From the NCBI GenBank assembly GCA_009744235.1, contig WPHV01000004.1:62001-126000 (forward strand): 64,000 nucleotides of DNA, in the 5' to 3' direction. Below are positions 36,996-46,059 of this stretch, piece after piece. A program made the translations under genes and the position numbers. The notes under the pieces are model-generated. The model had not been told where the DNA came from. It made no database searches and saw only the letters and a program-made list of their open reading frames with translations. The number at the start of each line of letters is the position of its first letter. Positions within the stretch are counted from its first letter, which is position 1. The DNA is from Gillisella vitis. GTDB taxonomy: Bacteria; Pseudomonadota; Alphaproteobacteria; Rhizobiales; Rhizobiaceae.

Positions 36996-38129
36996 GTGAC
37001 CGTGAGAACTGCGAAAAACGATAGCGTCGTGACACCCCCCGCCGTTCCTGTACGTCGTGCTGCCGCAGAGCGCTATGCGCTGGTTGCCCCAACCTCGGCG
37101 GCGCGCTGGCTGCTGCTGGCCGTTTTGATGGCCAGCGCCTATTTTTTCTACGGTTTCATCGTACCCCTGCTGGCCGCCATGGTGATCGGCTTTGCAAGCT
37201 GGCCGATCTATCGGCGCATCCTCGGCCTTGCCCGTGGCAACAGGACGATTGGTGCGACGATTGCCATCATTCTTGTAGTCTCCTTCATTGTCGTTCCCAT
37301 CTCGCTGGCTGGTATCTATGCCGTGGATGAGGTGAAAAGCTGGGGCGTCTGGGCCTTGAGGGCCAATGAAGTCGGCGCGCCAGTACCGCAGTGGTTAATT
37401 CAGGTCCCCTTGGCCGGTTCCTGGCTTTCCGAGCATTGGGATCAATATGTCGGCCATCCCGGCGCGCTTGGCGAATTGGTGCAACTGATCAGCGGCGCCA
37501 ATATCGGCACGATTTACCGTGGCCTGCTGGTGGTCGGCTCCTCGGCGTTCCACAGCTTTCTCACCTTGCTTTTCATGCTGATCGCCCTGTTTTTCGTCTA
37601 TCGCGACGGGGAGCGTATTGTCGCGCAAGTGGATATCGTCGGCGAGCGCATCCTGCCCGGGCGCTGGGAACGGGTGTCGCGGCTGGTTCCGATGACGATT
37701 AGTTCCACGGTGACCGGCATGACGATCATTGCTGTCGGCGAAGGTATCGTGCTTGGCCTCGCCTATTGGATCGCCGGTGTGCCTTCCCCTGTGACGCTGG
37801 GCATCATCACCGGTTTCATGGCGCTCATTCCCGGTGGCGCGCCGCTGTCCTTCACCCTGGTCTCGATCTATCTGGTTGCCAGCGGCTCGACCATTGCAGG
37901 GGTTGGATTGCTGGCATGGGGAACCGTGGAGCTTTTCATTGTCGACAAGACATTGCGGCCAAGACTGGTGGGCGGACCGATCAAACTCCCCTTCCTGCCA
38001 ACATTTTTCGGCCTGATCGGCGGCGTCAAGACCATGGGCATGCTCGGCCTGTTCGTCGGCCCGGTGCTGATGGCGATCCTGGTGGCCATCTGGCGCGAAT
38101 GGCTCCTGGAAGCCAAACAGCCTGAGTGA
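36996..38129 (+). CDS. AI-2E family transporter
   Basis: 377 residues with about eight hydrophobic segments. The C-terminal GFMALIPGGAPLSF and the LFIVDKTLRPRLVGG-type signature are those of the AI-2E (UPF0118/PerM) family. Members include TqsA, linked to autoinducer-2 export, and Na+/H+ antiporter-like proteins; the substrate cannot be told from sequence. The start is GTG 36996, with GGAG 8 bases upstream; the frame is open upstream for 45 codons without a plausible ribosome-binding site. It lies between tRNA-Arg and the convergent visR and need not be linked to motility. Confidence 0.85.
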   Translation: MTVRTAKNDSVVTPPAVPVRRAAAERYALVAPTSAARWLLLAVLMASAYFFYGFIVPLLAAMVIGFASWPIYRRILGLARGNRTIGATIAIILVVSFIVVPISLAGIYAVDEVKSWGVWALRANEVGAPVPQWLIQVPLAGSWLSEHWDQYVGHPGALGELVQLISGANIGTIYRGLLVVGSSAFHSFLTLLFMLIALFFVYRDGERIVAQVDIVGERILPGRWERVSRLVPMTISSTVTGMTIIAVGEGIVLGLAYWIAGVPSPVTLGIITGFMALIPGGAPLSFTLVSIYLVASGSTIAGVGLLAWGTVELFIVDKTLRPRLVGGPIKLPFLPTFFGLIGGVKTMGMLGLFVGPVLMAILVAIWREWLLEAKQPE

Positions 38130-38201
38130 TTGCGCTTCGGTAGCGCTTTCCGACAAACCCATTCAGAAATTTCTGCCAGACAGGAAAATCTATTCAGAAG
38201 C

Positions 38202-38957
38202 TCAGTTGATATAGCCGAGCCTGATAGCCTTGGCGATTGCCTGGATACGGTTGACCGAATCAAGCTTGATCGTCGCCGAGCCCAGGTAAGCATTGACGGT
38301 ATGGACCGAGAGGCCAAGATTTTCGGCAATTTCTTCGCTGATCCGCCCATCGCCCGCCAATTGCAGGCAGGCGATTTCCCGGTCGCTCAACGCCTCGGAT
38401 GGCGCTACTTTGCGCTCGCTCAGGGATAGAATATCCATCATCAGCTTGCAGCTGCGATTATGCATATCGATCATCACATCGCTGTCGAGATCCTCAGATC
38501 CGTTCAATGCGAAAATGACATAGCCATTGCCGACAGCACCCAGCCGGACCGGAAAAGCAACCCCCGAAAACGGCAGATTGCCAGCGGGCAGGCGCGATAC
38601 GAAAGCCCCAAACTCACTGCTGATACAGAATGTGTCGTTGTCCTTGGCATTCCACATCAAAGGCAGCAGCAAATCGTCGATATGGCTCAGCAAAAGTTCA
38701 CCATAGCAGGACACAAATGCATCGCTATAGCTGCCGACCATGCCGCTTGCCGCCCAGCTCTCACATTCGCATTGCAACATGCGTTTGCGCGGCAGGCCTG
38801 AACCCGCCACCCGGAACACAGCAAAGCTGCGGGCGTTGATCGCCTTCTGCATGGCAATCAGCCGAGGAAAAATATCCCCCCGGTTTGCAGCCAGCCGGGC
38901 TTTCAGATCTGCCGCCGATCCTGTCCTGCCGCTCGACATGTCTGCATTGAACGCCAT
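38202..38957 (-). CDS. visR: LuxR-type motility regulator VisR
   Basis: 251 residues. The N-terminal 175 residues resemble an autoinducer-binding-like domain but lack obvious acyl-homoserine-lactone signatures. The C-terminal 65 residues are a LuxR helix-turn-helix (LSDREIACLQLAGDGRISEE, then LGLSVHTVNAYL). In Sinorhizobium and Agrobacterium, VisN and VisR act together as the master switch for flagellar, motor and chemotaxis genes. It is assigned as VisR because it is the second gene of the pair, downstream of fliF-visN. It is separated from visN by 135 bases that contain a copy of the dispersed hairpin repeat ending 11 bases before its start. Confidence 0.82.
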   Translation of the reverse strand: MAFNADMSSGRTGSAADLKARLAANRGDIFPRLIAMQKAINARSFAVFRVAGSGLPRKRMLQCECESWAASGMVGSYSDAFVSCYGELLLSHIDDLLLPLMWNAKDNDTFCISSEFGAFVSRLPAGNLPFSGVAFPVRLGAVGNGYVIFALNGSEDLDSDVMIDMHNRSCKLMMDILSLSERKVAPSEALSDREIACLQLAGDGRISEEIAENLGLSVHTVNAYLGSATIKLDSVNRIQAIAKAIRLGYIN

Positions 38958-38968
38958 GGCTGCCTTTC

Positions 38969-39052
38969 ATACCAACGCTTGAAGATGCGAATGCATCCCC
39001 GCCTTGAAGGGATTTTGGATATCTCAAGACATCAAAAACTTGAGATATCCTG
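38969..39052 (-). repeat. Dispersed leader hairpin repeat, copy C
   Basis: Fills most of the visN-visR gap. In transcript order there is a perfect 12-base hairpin (GGATATCTCAAG with CTTGAGATATCC, plus-strand arms 39017-39028 and 39039-39050), then the core hairpin with GGGGATGC, loop and GCATCTTC. It ends at GGTAT, 11 bases before the visR start. It agrees with copy B in 34 of the first 40 positions. Confidence 0.75.
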
Positions 39053-39092
39053 AAGTAGAATGCCAACCGTCACGTTGAAGGGCCGTCGGCGT

Positions 39093-39839
39093 TTAGACCA
39101 GATTGTTGCGAACCGCATAGGCAATCGCTTCAGAGCGAGTTTTCGTAGCGGTCTTGCGCATCACACTGGTGATGTAATTATTGATCGTATTGCGGGAAAT
39201 ACCAAGAATCGTGGCAATTTCATCGCTTGTCTTGCCCTCGGCAATCCAAAACAGGCATTCCAATTCGCGTTCCGTCAGTTCGAAGTCACGATCCGCTTTC
39301 TGCGACCGTCCCGTCGACAGGCTGACGCAATAGGCTGCCAGCAAACCCACGTCGCGCAACCGGTCCGGCGAAATTACGAATCCGTCCGGAAGAAGCATGA
39401 CCAGCGCCAGTCGTGTACGACCGACATTGAACATCACTGAGCAATATTGACGGCTGGCCCCTAAGGGCAGTTCTAGGTCGTCAGGCAGGAGCACGAATTT
39501 TGCTTGCAGCAAGCCCAGGCATTTTTCAAGCTCGGTGGCCCGCGAACAGGCAGCCGACAATTCCGTGGCAACCCCACGTGCCAGATCGAACGGCCAGTCC
39601 GCCGTCACCACGAAATCCAGCCCATGTTCCTGAATAAGGTCGTAGCGCGCCAGGAGATAGTGTGAGGCTCCGGCATAGTCGGTCAGGATATGCATCGCCA
39701 CCCGAAGCTTTCCTGAGGACGCTGCCGAGGAAAGCTGCCGGATCATCGCATCACGCAACCTGGGGCCTTCAGGCCTGTTCGCCGTCTTCTGGCTACGGAT
39801 CCCTTGATAGCCCCCAGGCTCAAGGAGTTCGACACTCAT
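39093..39839 (-). CDS. visN: LuxR-type motility regulator VisN
   Basis: 248 residues with a ligand-domain-like N-terminal part and a C-terminal LuxR helix-turn-helix (LTERELECLFWIAEGKTSDE, LGISRNTINNYITSVMRKT). It heads the visNR pair downstream of fliF, as in Sinorhizobium meliloti, where VisN and VisR form a heteromer that activates the downstream regulator Rem and so the whole motility regulon. GGGGAG lies close before the ATG. The fliF terminator upstream and a gap of 237 bases suggest that visN has its own promoter. Confidence 0.83.
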   Translation of the reverse strand: MSVELLEPGGYQGIRSQKTANRPEGPRLRDAMIRQLSSAASSGKLRVAMHILTDYAGASHYLLARYDLIQEHGLDFVVTADWPFDLARGVATELSAACSRATELEKCLGLLQAKFVLLPDDLELPLGASRQYCSVMFNVGRTRLALVMLLPDGFVISPDRLRDVGLLAAYCVSLSTGRSQKADRDFELTERELECLFWIAEGKTSDEIATILGISRNTINNYITSVMRKTATKTRSEAIAYAVRNNLV

Positions 39840-40019
39840 AAGGCTCCCCTTTCAAGGGACGAACGGCGACCTCTCACTATGCTTTGCCATGGAAGCCGCC
39901 CATTCCGTGGTTAAGCGCGTCATTCGAAACATGCCGAATCACCATAATGTTATTGTATGTAAATAACTTCTAAACGCTACGGGGTTTAGCACAGAAGGTG
40001 TGGCTTATCCGCACCATAC

Positions 40020-40052
40020 AAAAAAGCTGCGCCAACTTTAGCCAGCGCAGCT
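40020..40052 (-). terminator. Rho-independent terminator of fliF
   Basis: On the minus strand, AGCTGCGC pairs with GCGCAGCT (plus positions 40045-40052 and 40025-40032) around a 12-base loop, and is followed by a run of six T (plus A-run 40020-40025). It lies 25 bases after the fliF stop and separates fliF from visN. Confidence 0.85.
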
Positions 40053-40076
40053 CTCCTATTCGATTGGGTTGAAGGA

Positions 40077-41765
40077 TCAGGCTGCGTTCTCGACCGCCCA
40101 TTTGCGCAGGATCTTGGCAGCGCGCTCTTCCGAGATTTCCACCATACGCGCCAGGCGCCGTTCCGGTCCTTCCTTGACGCGGCGGTTAAAGCCGCCATTC
40201 GGGTCATTGTCGAGGGCAAGGACATCATCGGCGCTATCAAAGCCGAAGTCGGATCCAAAGCCATCCATCAGGCCACCACCGGCACCAGCATCAAGACCGG
40301 GCGAGAAGTCTGGCAGTTCCAGTCCGGCAACAGCGTCGCTGCCACCCTCAAGCGCCGCAGTCCCGCCGCCGCCCATCGAGCGTACCATTGGCCGAATGCC
40401 CATCCAGACAACAAGGAAGGCAACTGCGAGGAAGGCAAGCGAGTTGATAATACCCGCCATGTTGCGGCTGAGGATTTCCATCACACCGGGTCCGGTTGGA
40501 GCCTCGCTCAGCAGCTGGTTCTCCAGGAAGTCCATCGCCGTCAGCGTTACCACGTCGCCGCGCTTGTCATCGAGCCCGGCAGCCGATTTGACGATTTTCT
40601 GCATTTCCGCCAGATAGGCATCGATCTTGGCCTGATCGACCGGCTCGCCGACCATGGTGGCGATACGCTGCTTGTTGACCACAACGGCCACGGAAAGCTT
40701 GTCCAGCGTGTAGCCATTCTTGACGGTGGCAATCGTCTTGCTGTTGATTTCGTAGTTGGTCTGCTCTTCCTTCTTGTCCTGCTGGTCGGACGATTCAGGA
40801 CCGGCACCGCCCGCTTGCGGCGCTGCCTGCGGAATATTCTGCTCCACGGTCGCTGCGGTATCGGATTGCCGCTGCTGCGATTTCTGTGCTTCCTTGGTGG
40901 TGCGGGTCGAGCGTTCGACCTTGGATTCGGGATCGTAAACCGTTTCCTGGATCTGCTGCTGGTCGGTATTCAACTGCGCCGTGACGCTGGAACGGAAATT
41001 GTCCATACCGAGGAAAGGTGCGAGCGCCTTGTCGATATTCGATTCGATTTCCTGCTGAACCGACTGGGCAACGCCGAGATTCCGGTTTGCAGTGCCGCCC
41101 GTCTCATCGCCCGATGCCAGCAACTGGCCGGTCGAATCCAGAATGGTGACATCATCGACTTCAAGACCCGGCACAGCAGATGCTACCAGATGGCGGATCG
41201 AAGCTGCGGATTTACGACCGGCATCGGAACCGGCTCTGATCATCACCGAAGCCGTTGGCTTTTGCGCGCCGCGCCGGAAATTCCCGACATCCGGCATGAC
41301 GATATGCACGCGTGCCGCCGCAATACCGTTGATCTGCTGGATCGTCCTGGCAATCTCGCCCTCAAGGGCGCGCACCCGGGTCACTTCCTGCATGAAGGAT
41401 GTCAGACCCAGGGAGCCGACATTATCGAACAGTTCGTAACCAGCATTGGTGCTATTTGGCAGGCCGCGTTCGGCCAGCAACAAACGGGCCTTGCCGGTCA
41501 TGCCGGCCTGGACCTGAATGCTTTTGCCATCGGCGCCAGTCTGGAAACCGACGCCCGCTTCAGCCAGCGCAATACTGATTTGATTGACGTCTGTCGCTTC
41601 GAGGCCGACGTAAAGGGTCTCAAAGGCAGGCTTATTGATAAAAAACGCCGCACCGATAACCAGCGCCACCGAAACGACGCCAACACCCGCAAGGGTCCAT
41701 AGTTTTGTAGGTCCCAAGGACGAAAGGTTCTTGAAGACCTGGAGTAGTTGATTGAACAGATTCAT
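40077..41765 (-). CDS. fliF: Flagellar MS-ring protein FliF
   Basis: 562 residues forming the inner-membrane ring of the flagellar basal body, the base for the export gate and rotor. The first membrane segment is at about residues 22-45 (KLWTLAGVGVVSVALVIG). Periplasmic ring-building motifs follow, with PALETLYVGL-type and VHIVMPDVGNFRR segments. The second membrane segment is near 445-465 and the tail contains FliG-binding residues (PERRLARMVEISEERAAKIL). Start ATG 41765 (MNLFNQLLQVF) is preferred over an in-frame TTG 18 bases earlier. It follows cheT on the same strand after 279 bases. Confidence 0.93.
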   Translation of the reverse strand: MNLFNQLLQVFKNLSSLGPTKLWTLAGVGVVSVALVIGAAFFINKPAFETLYVGLEATDVNQISIALAEAGVGFQTGADGKSIQVQAGMTGKARLLLAERGLPNSTNAGYELFDNVGSLGLTSFMQEVTRVRALEGEIARTIQQINGIAAARVHIVMPDVGNFRRGAQKPTASVMIRAGSDAGRKSAASIRHLVASAVPGLEVDDVTILDSTGQLLASGDETGGTANRNLGVAQSVQQEIESNIDKALAPFLGMDNFRSSVTAQLNTDQQQIQETVYDPESKVERSTRTTKEAQKSQQRQSDTAATVEQNIPQAAPQAGGAGPESSDQQDKKEEQTNYEINSKTIATVKNGYTLDKLSVAVVVNKQRIATMVGEPVDQAKIDAYLAEMQKIVKSAAGLDDKRGDVVTLTAMDFLENQLLSEAPTGPGVMEILSRNMAGIINSLAFLAVAFLVVWMGIRPMVRSMGGGGTAALEGGSDAVAGLELPDFSPGLDAGAGGGLMDGFGSDFGFDSADDVLALDNDPNGGFNRRVKEGPERRLARMVEISEERAAKILRKWAVENAA

Positions 41766-42044
41766 TCTGTCTCGCACCGTCAAACATGAGGTTACGGCTT
41801 TTGGCCTAGTGTCACCCTAGAACGCGAAGCTTGTGCGAGCGTTTCCTCAAGCCTGTGAACCAAGCATGATGTGCGGAAACGAATGTCCCAAAACGAAGAT
41901 CGCCCCACAAAGGAGCGATCGGAACACTTTGGCATTTATGCATTTACGGAATTACAAAAAAGTCTTTCTGTTTATTTTTATGTGTTTGCGGACAAAAACC
42001 GCCTCGCACCCTTACTGGAAATGTTCTCTCGGGGCTGGCAGGGG

Positions 42045-42401
42045 TCAGAAAAAGTCGAAATCGCCCGCAGCTTTGCTGAGCGGCTGCGAATGACCATGAC
42101 GCAGGCCATCGCCCAGTGCCTTCTGCATTTCGGCAAGCTTGACGAGGCTGAGCGCCGTCGTCATGTCCACTTTCCAGTCGTCGGAAACATCCGCCGTAAT
42201 AGTATCGATAAATTCGGCCAACCCGCGCGATTTCTGCACGGCGAGATCGATACCTTGCAAGACTTTCAGCGTTTCAGCCGATTCCAACGCCTTTGATCCA
42301 CCCAATTCCAGCAATTGCGGCTCGACCCGCTCGATCAGATAGGCAACGTCGTGAAGTTCCGTCACAACACGCATCAGAATTTCAGGTAGTGATTCTTCCA
42401 C
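42045..42401 (-). CDS. cheT: Chemotaxis protein CheT
   Basis: 118 residues from GTG 42401, which has a near-ideal GGAGG 8 bases upstream; earlier in-frame starts lack this. The protein is small, acidic and helical, with VVTELHDVAYLIERVEPQLL and VQKSRGLAEFIDTI segments, and ends in DFDFF. By position, after cheD and before fliF, it corresponds to the last che-operon gene of S. meliloti (formerly orf10). Its product CheT has been reported to take part in CheY1 dephosphorylation and adaptation. Homology is inferred from position and size. Unlike the other che genes it is set apart from cheD by 307 bases. Confidence 0.7.
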   Translation of the reverse strand: MEESLPEILMRVVTELHDVAYLIERVEPQLLELGGSKALESAETLKVLQGIDLAVQKSRGLAEFIDTITADVSDDWKVDMTTALSLVKLAEMQKALGDGLRHGHSQPLSKAAGDFDFF

Positions 42402-42708
42402 GCTCGTGGCCTCCAATACTGACTCAGGCTTCGCAGTTCTGTTCTCCCGGAACCCACCACAGACAAAAGCCACGCGGCAAGCTCCATTTATGCTTTTTAT
42501 TCAGTCCCGCCCTGAGCTTGTATAAACGAGCGAGGGGTTGTCCATTCCACTCATCCGAAACCTCAAACAGCGTTCGGATGGTCATTCATTTCATGCCAGC
42601 CTTGCTCGAATACATCGTGCCGCCAGCCGCATCACATACCTTAGATTGTCCTTAAAAATAGTTACGCAACCTTCATCAATATGGATTGCCCGAAAAAGAA
42701 CGGAACCA
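42402..42708. other. Gap between cheD and cheT
   Basis: 307 bases within an otherwise tightly packed operon. It contains an 8-base hairpin (CATCCGAA at 42552-42559 with TTCGGATG at 42573-42580). No coding sequence is convincing. It may carry a separate cheT-fliF promoter or a processing site. Confidence 0.5.
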
Positions 42709-43263
42709 TTAGAAAAACTCGATCGAGCTTTCCACCGGCTTTTGCACTTTGACCGGCCGCTGTTCCATGGCCACGGTCTTTTGCGTTTCCGCTCCTGTCA
42801 GAGGATACTGGCGGGCACGACCGCTGATCGGCCAGAACTCCAGCTTGCGGCCATGCTCGCCGCCCGTGGAAGAGCCAACCACCTTGATGCCTTCGTCTTT
42901 CAGAAACTGCGCAGCGAAGGCAGCATTCTGTTCGCCGACATTCGAGAACGTCGCAATCGTCTTGGCGCCTCCGAAAATCTTGGCTTCCAGACGATCGCGC
43001 CGCGCGCCCTTTTTCAAGAGGCCGTTGATCAGCAATTCCATCAGATGGACGCCATAGCGCGTGGCATCCCCGCCTCCCATGCCGGGATTGGCAGAGCCCG
43101 GCAGGAGGAAATGGTTCATACCGCCGACACCGGCAATGGGATCACGTATGCATGCAGCCACGCAGGAACCCAGGATAGTTGAAAGCACCACATTCGGGTC
43201 GCTGACAACCTTGTATTCACCTTGAATAATATGGACCCTGCGAGCCGCAGCTTCGTCACTCAT
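42709..43263 (-). CDS. cheD: Chemoreceptor glutamine deamidase CheD
   Basis: 184 residues. CheD deamidates receptor glutamines and in some bacteria works with CheC-type phosphatases. The catalytic Cys is in [12 protein letters not shown], the His in [10 protein letters not shown], and the Thr/Ser-rich [17 protein letters not shown] segment follows. The C-terminal 30 residues beyond the domain are Gln/Val-rich and end SSIEFF. The start overlaps the cheY2 stop by 4 bases. Confidence 0.93.
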   Translation of the reverse strand: MSDEAAARRVHIIQGEYKVVSDPNVVLSTILGSCVAACIRDPIAGVGGMNHFLLPGSANPGMGGGDATRYGVHLMELLINGLLKKGARRDRLEAKIFGGAKTIATFSNVGEQNAAFAAQFLKDEGIKVVGSSTGGEHGRKLEFWPISGRARQYPLTGAETQKTVAMEQRPVKVQKPVESSIEFF

Positions 43264-43649
43264 TTTAATGCTCCGAAAACAGCTTCAATGGCCGCCTTCA
43301 TCTTTTCGATGGTAAACGGCTTGGCGAGGACGTTATTGGCACCCAATTGCGCCGCCTTCTGCACCAGCGCCCGATCCCCTTGCGCAGTCAGAATGATGAA
43401 CGCTGCCTTCTTGGTGGCAGGATTGGCGCGAACAGCCTGGAGAAGGCCGAGACCATCCATCTTCGGCATGTTGAAGTCGGAGATCACCAGATGATGAGGC
43501 TGTTGAGCCATGATCTTCATCCCCTGCTCACCGTCGCCGGCAGCCGTGATCTGCTTGAAACCCAGCTGAGTCAGTGCGTCGCTCAAAAGTAATCGGCTGG
43601 TCACCTGGTCGTCCACTATCAGGACCTTAATTTTTTCAGCTATTGACAT
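43260..43649 (-). CDS. cheY2: Chemotaxis response regulator CheY2
   Basis: A 129-residue single receiver domain: acidic pair in LIVDDQ, phospho-acceptor Asp58 in [11 protein letters not shown], Thr in ILTAQGD, Lys in LAKPFTI. Of the two CheYs in the operon this corresponds by position to CheY2, which in S. meliloti is the regulator that binds the motor, with CheY1 serving as phosphate sink. The start shares one base with the cheB stop. Confidence 0.92.
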   Translation of the reverse strand: MSIAEKIKVLIVDDQVTSRLLLSDALTQLGFKQITAAGDGEQGMKIMAQQPHHLVISDFNMPKMDGLGLLQAVRANPATKKAAFIILTAQGDRALVQKAAQLGANNVLAKPFTIEKMKAAIEAVFGALK

Positions 43650-44686
43650 TATTCATAACCTTCTTTCCGTGCGGCCGTGAGTTTGAGAATTTCTTCGCCG
43701 ATTGAGCCAAGCGGCAATTGATGCTCGACGGCACCCAGTTCATGGGCAACGCGAGGCATACCATAGACCACACAGGTCTTTTCGTTCTGCCCAATGGTCC
43801 GTGCGCCTGCACTTCGCATCTTGAGCAATCCAGACGCTCCATCGCGCCCCATACCTGTCAGTATGACGCCAACGGCATTGCGTCCAGCCAATTCCGCCAC
43901 CGAATCAAAGAGAACATCAACCGATGGTCGATGCCCGTTGACCGGGGGCGTTTCCAGCAAACGGCAACTGGGAGCGGATGCGTTCACCACTTGCAGATGC
44001 CGTTCTCCACCAGGGGCCAGATAGATCTTGCCGATCTGCAATCTGGCACCGTCGGTTGCTTCCTCCACCACGGGAGCGCAGAGCCGGTTCAACCGCTCCG
44101 CAAAACTCTTGGTAAACGTCGGCGGCATGTGTTGGGTAATGACCGTCGGCGGACAATTGGGCGGAAATTTCTGCAACACGGCAATCAGCGCTTCGACCCC
44201 CCCTGTCGAGGAACCGATTGCCACGATCTTGCGGCCCACCCGAAAATCGGCCGCAGGTGTGGCAACCGGCGCCGCCTGCATGATCTGCCGGCGCTGCGAG
44301 CGGGCCGCCGCCTTGACCTTCTCGGCAAGATCGCCGAACGGACGGGCCTCGCCCGGCATCGGCTTGCCGACACAGTCGAATGCGCCAATTTCCAAGGCAG
44401 CCAGAGTCGCTTCAGCTCCGCGATGGGTCATGGTCGAAACCATGATGACAGGCATCGGCCGCAGCCGCATGATCTTTTCGAGAAATTCCAAACCGTTCAT
44501 GTTTGGCATTTCAATATCGAGCGTCACCACATCCGGGTTCAACTGCTTGATGGCGGCGCGGGCCTCCATGGCATCCTTGGCCTGACCAACGACGCTGACT
44601 TCCGGATCGGAATTGAGAACGGCGGTGATCAGTCCCCGCATGGTTGGGCTGTCATCGACGACAAGAACGCGAGCGGCTGATATCAT
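43649..44686 (-). CDS. cheB: Chemotaxis methylesterase/deamidase CheB
   Basis: 345 residues in two domains. An N-terminal receiver (VDDSPTMRG, phospho-acceptor Asp in [12 protein letters not shown]) is joined by a basic linker to the methylesterase, whose catalytic triad is Ser in [10 protein letters not shown], His in [15 protein letters not shown] and Asp in [11 protein letters not shown]. It removes methyl groups added by CheR, giving adaptation. It overlaps cheR by 4 bases upstream and touches cheY2 downstream. Confidence 0.95.
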   Translation of the reverse strand: MISAARVLVVDDSPTMRGLITAVLNSDPEVSVVGQAKDAMEARAAIKQLNPDVVTLDIEMPNMNGLEFLEKIMRLRPMPVIMVSTMTHRGAEATLAALEIGAFDCVGKPMPGEARPFGDLAEKVKAAARSQRRQIMQAAPVATPAADFRVGRKIVAIGSSTGGVEALIAVLQKFPPNCPPTVITQHMPPTFTKSFAERLNRLCAPVVEEATDGARLQIGKIYLAPGGERHLQVVNASAPSCRLLETPPVNGHRPSVDVLFDSVAELAGRNAVGVILTGMGRDGASGLLKMRSAGARTIGQNEKTCVVYGMPRVAHELGAVEHQLPLGSIGEEILKLTAARKEGYE

Positions 44687-45591
44687 GCTTTGCGCCCTCC
44701 GGTCTTGCCGGTATATTTATAGGTGGTGATACCGATATTATCGAAAAGGTTCTTCGGATCGCCCGACACCCGCTCGGAGTGGCCAATATAAAGATGACCG
44801 CCCTCCGGCAGCAGCCCGGCAAACCGCGACCAGATCTTCACCTGGGTGGGCTCATCGAAATAGATCACCACATTGCGGCAAAAGATCACGTCGAACGGTC
44901 CTTTGATCGGCCATTGCGCCATCAGATTCAGCTCGTTGAAGGTGATCAGCTTCTTGACCCGGTCATCGACCTGGAATTTCCGGCGTCCACCGACATCGAC
45001 ATCGCGGAACCATTGCTTGCGCATCGCCGGGCTCACGGTTTCCAGCGCTGTTTCGTCATAAGCTCCGGCACGAGCCAGCGCCAGGATCTTCGGATCGATA
45101 TCCGTTGCCAAGATCCTGAAATCGTAGTCGGCGGCATTCGGCATCAAGGACAGGACCGTCAAGGCGATGGAATAGGGCTCCTGCCCATCAGAACAGGCGG
45201 CAGACCAGATCCGCACGCGACCGCCAGCCTTGGCGCGGTTGATCAACCCCGGCAGAACCTCGGTGCGCAAATGATCGAAATGATGGTTTTCGCGAAAGAA
45301 CCGGGTGAAATTCGTTGTCAGATGCGACAACATTTCACGTCGCGCCCCGGCCCCCTCCTGGGACGACACGAGCGCGCAATACTCCCGAAAGCCACGCAAT
45401 CCAAGATTGCGAATATGCTTCGACAGTCTCGAATAGACAAGGGAAGCCTTGGAATCGTTCAGCGCAATCCCGGCATCGGCATAGATCATCGCAGCAATTT
45501 CGTTGAGATCGCGACGGGTCAACGGGTATTCGCCACTGGCCATGATCTCGTCGTCCGATTGCCGGCTATGCGCAGAAAAGGTCGATGTCAT
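44683..45591 (-). CDS. cheR: Chemoreceptor methyltransferase CheR
   Basis: 302 residues. The N-terminal helical domain is followed by the SAM-binding domain: [32 protein letters not shown] (motif I), [12 protein letters not shown] and [13 protein letters not shown]. It methylates receptor glutamates with SAM. The IcpA receptor in this operon has no NWETF-type C-terminal tether, so any pentapeptide docking would involve other receptors. The start overlaps the cheW stop by 4 bases. Confidence 0.95.
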   Translation of the reverse strand: MTSTFSAHSRQSDDEIMASGEYPLTRRDLNEIAAMIYADAGIALNDSKASLVYSRLSKHIRNLGLRGFREYCALVSSQEGAGARREMLSHLTTNFTRFFRENHHFDHLRTEVLPGLINRAKAGGRVRIWSAACSDGQEPYSIALTVLSLMPNAADYDFRILATDIDPKILALARAGAYDETALETVSPAMRKQWFRDVDVGGRRKFQVDDRVKKLITFNELNLMAQWPIKGPFDVIFCRNVVIYFDEPTQVKIWSRFAGLLPEGGHLYIGHSERVSGDPKNLFDNIGITTYKYTGKTGGRKA

Positions 45592-46055
45592 GCCGCTTCG
45601 CTTTCAGTTTCAGAGAAAAGGCCCGCCAGCTCAATCAAACAGATCATCCGTTTGTCAATGGCGAGGATGCCCCTTGCATATTGGCGCTCGAGATCAGACG
45701 AGACCTCAGGCGTCGGTTGGATCGCATCATCTGTTACGCTCAGTACGTCCGACACGGCATCCACCAGCAGGCCGACGACCTTGGTCCTGATCTGGACCAC
45801 GATAATCACATGCCGAACGGTCGGCTCTGTTCGCTTCAGCCCGAGCCGGATCGCCAGATCGACGATCGGCAGGACAGCACCACGCAGGTTGATCACGCCC
45901 ATCACGTAATGAGGAGACTGTGGTAACGGCGTTGCGGGGGTCCATCCACGGATTTCCCGCACCTGCATGATGTTGACACAAAACTCCTGATTACCGACAC
46001 GGAACGCGATCAACTCGCGATTCCCCTGAACCAGATTTTCGACCGCATTCGACAT
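45588..46055 (-). CDS. cheW: Chemotaxis coupling protein CheW
   Basis: A 155-residue single CheW domain: [35 protein letters not shown] and the [20 protein letters not shown] segment. It links receptors to CheA. Its place between cheA and cheR is the S. meliloti order; Agrobacterium fabrum, as I recall, has its cheW genes elsewhere. It starts 4 bases after cheA. Confidence 0.94.
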   Translation of the reverse strand: MSNAVENLVQGNRELIAFRVGNQEFCVNIMQVREIRGWTPATPLPQSPHYVMGVINLRGAVLPIVDLAIRLGLKRTEPTVRHVIIVVQIRTKVVGLLVDAVSDVLSVTDDAIQPTPEVSSDLERQYARGILAIDKRMICLIELAGLFSETESEAA

Positions 46056-46059
46056 TGGA

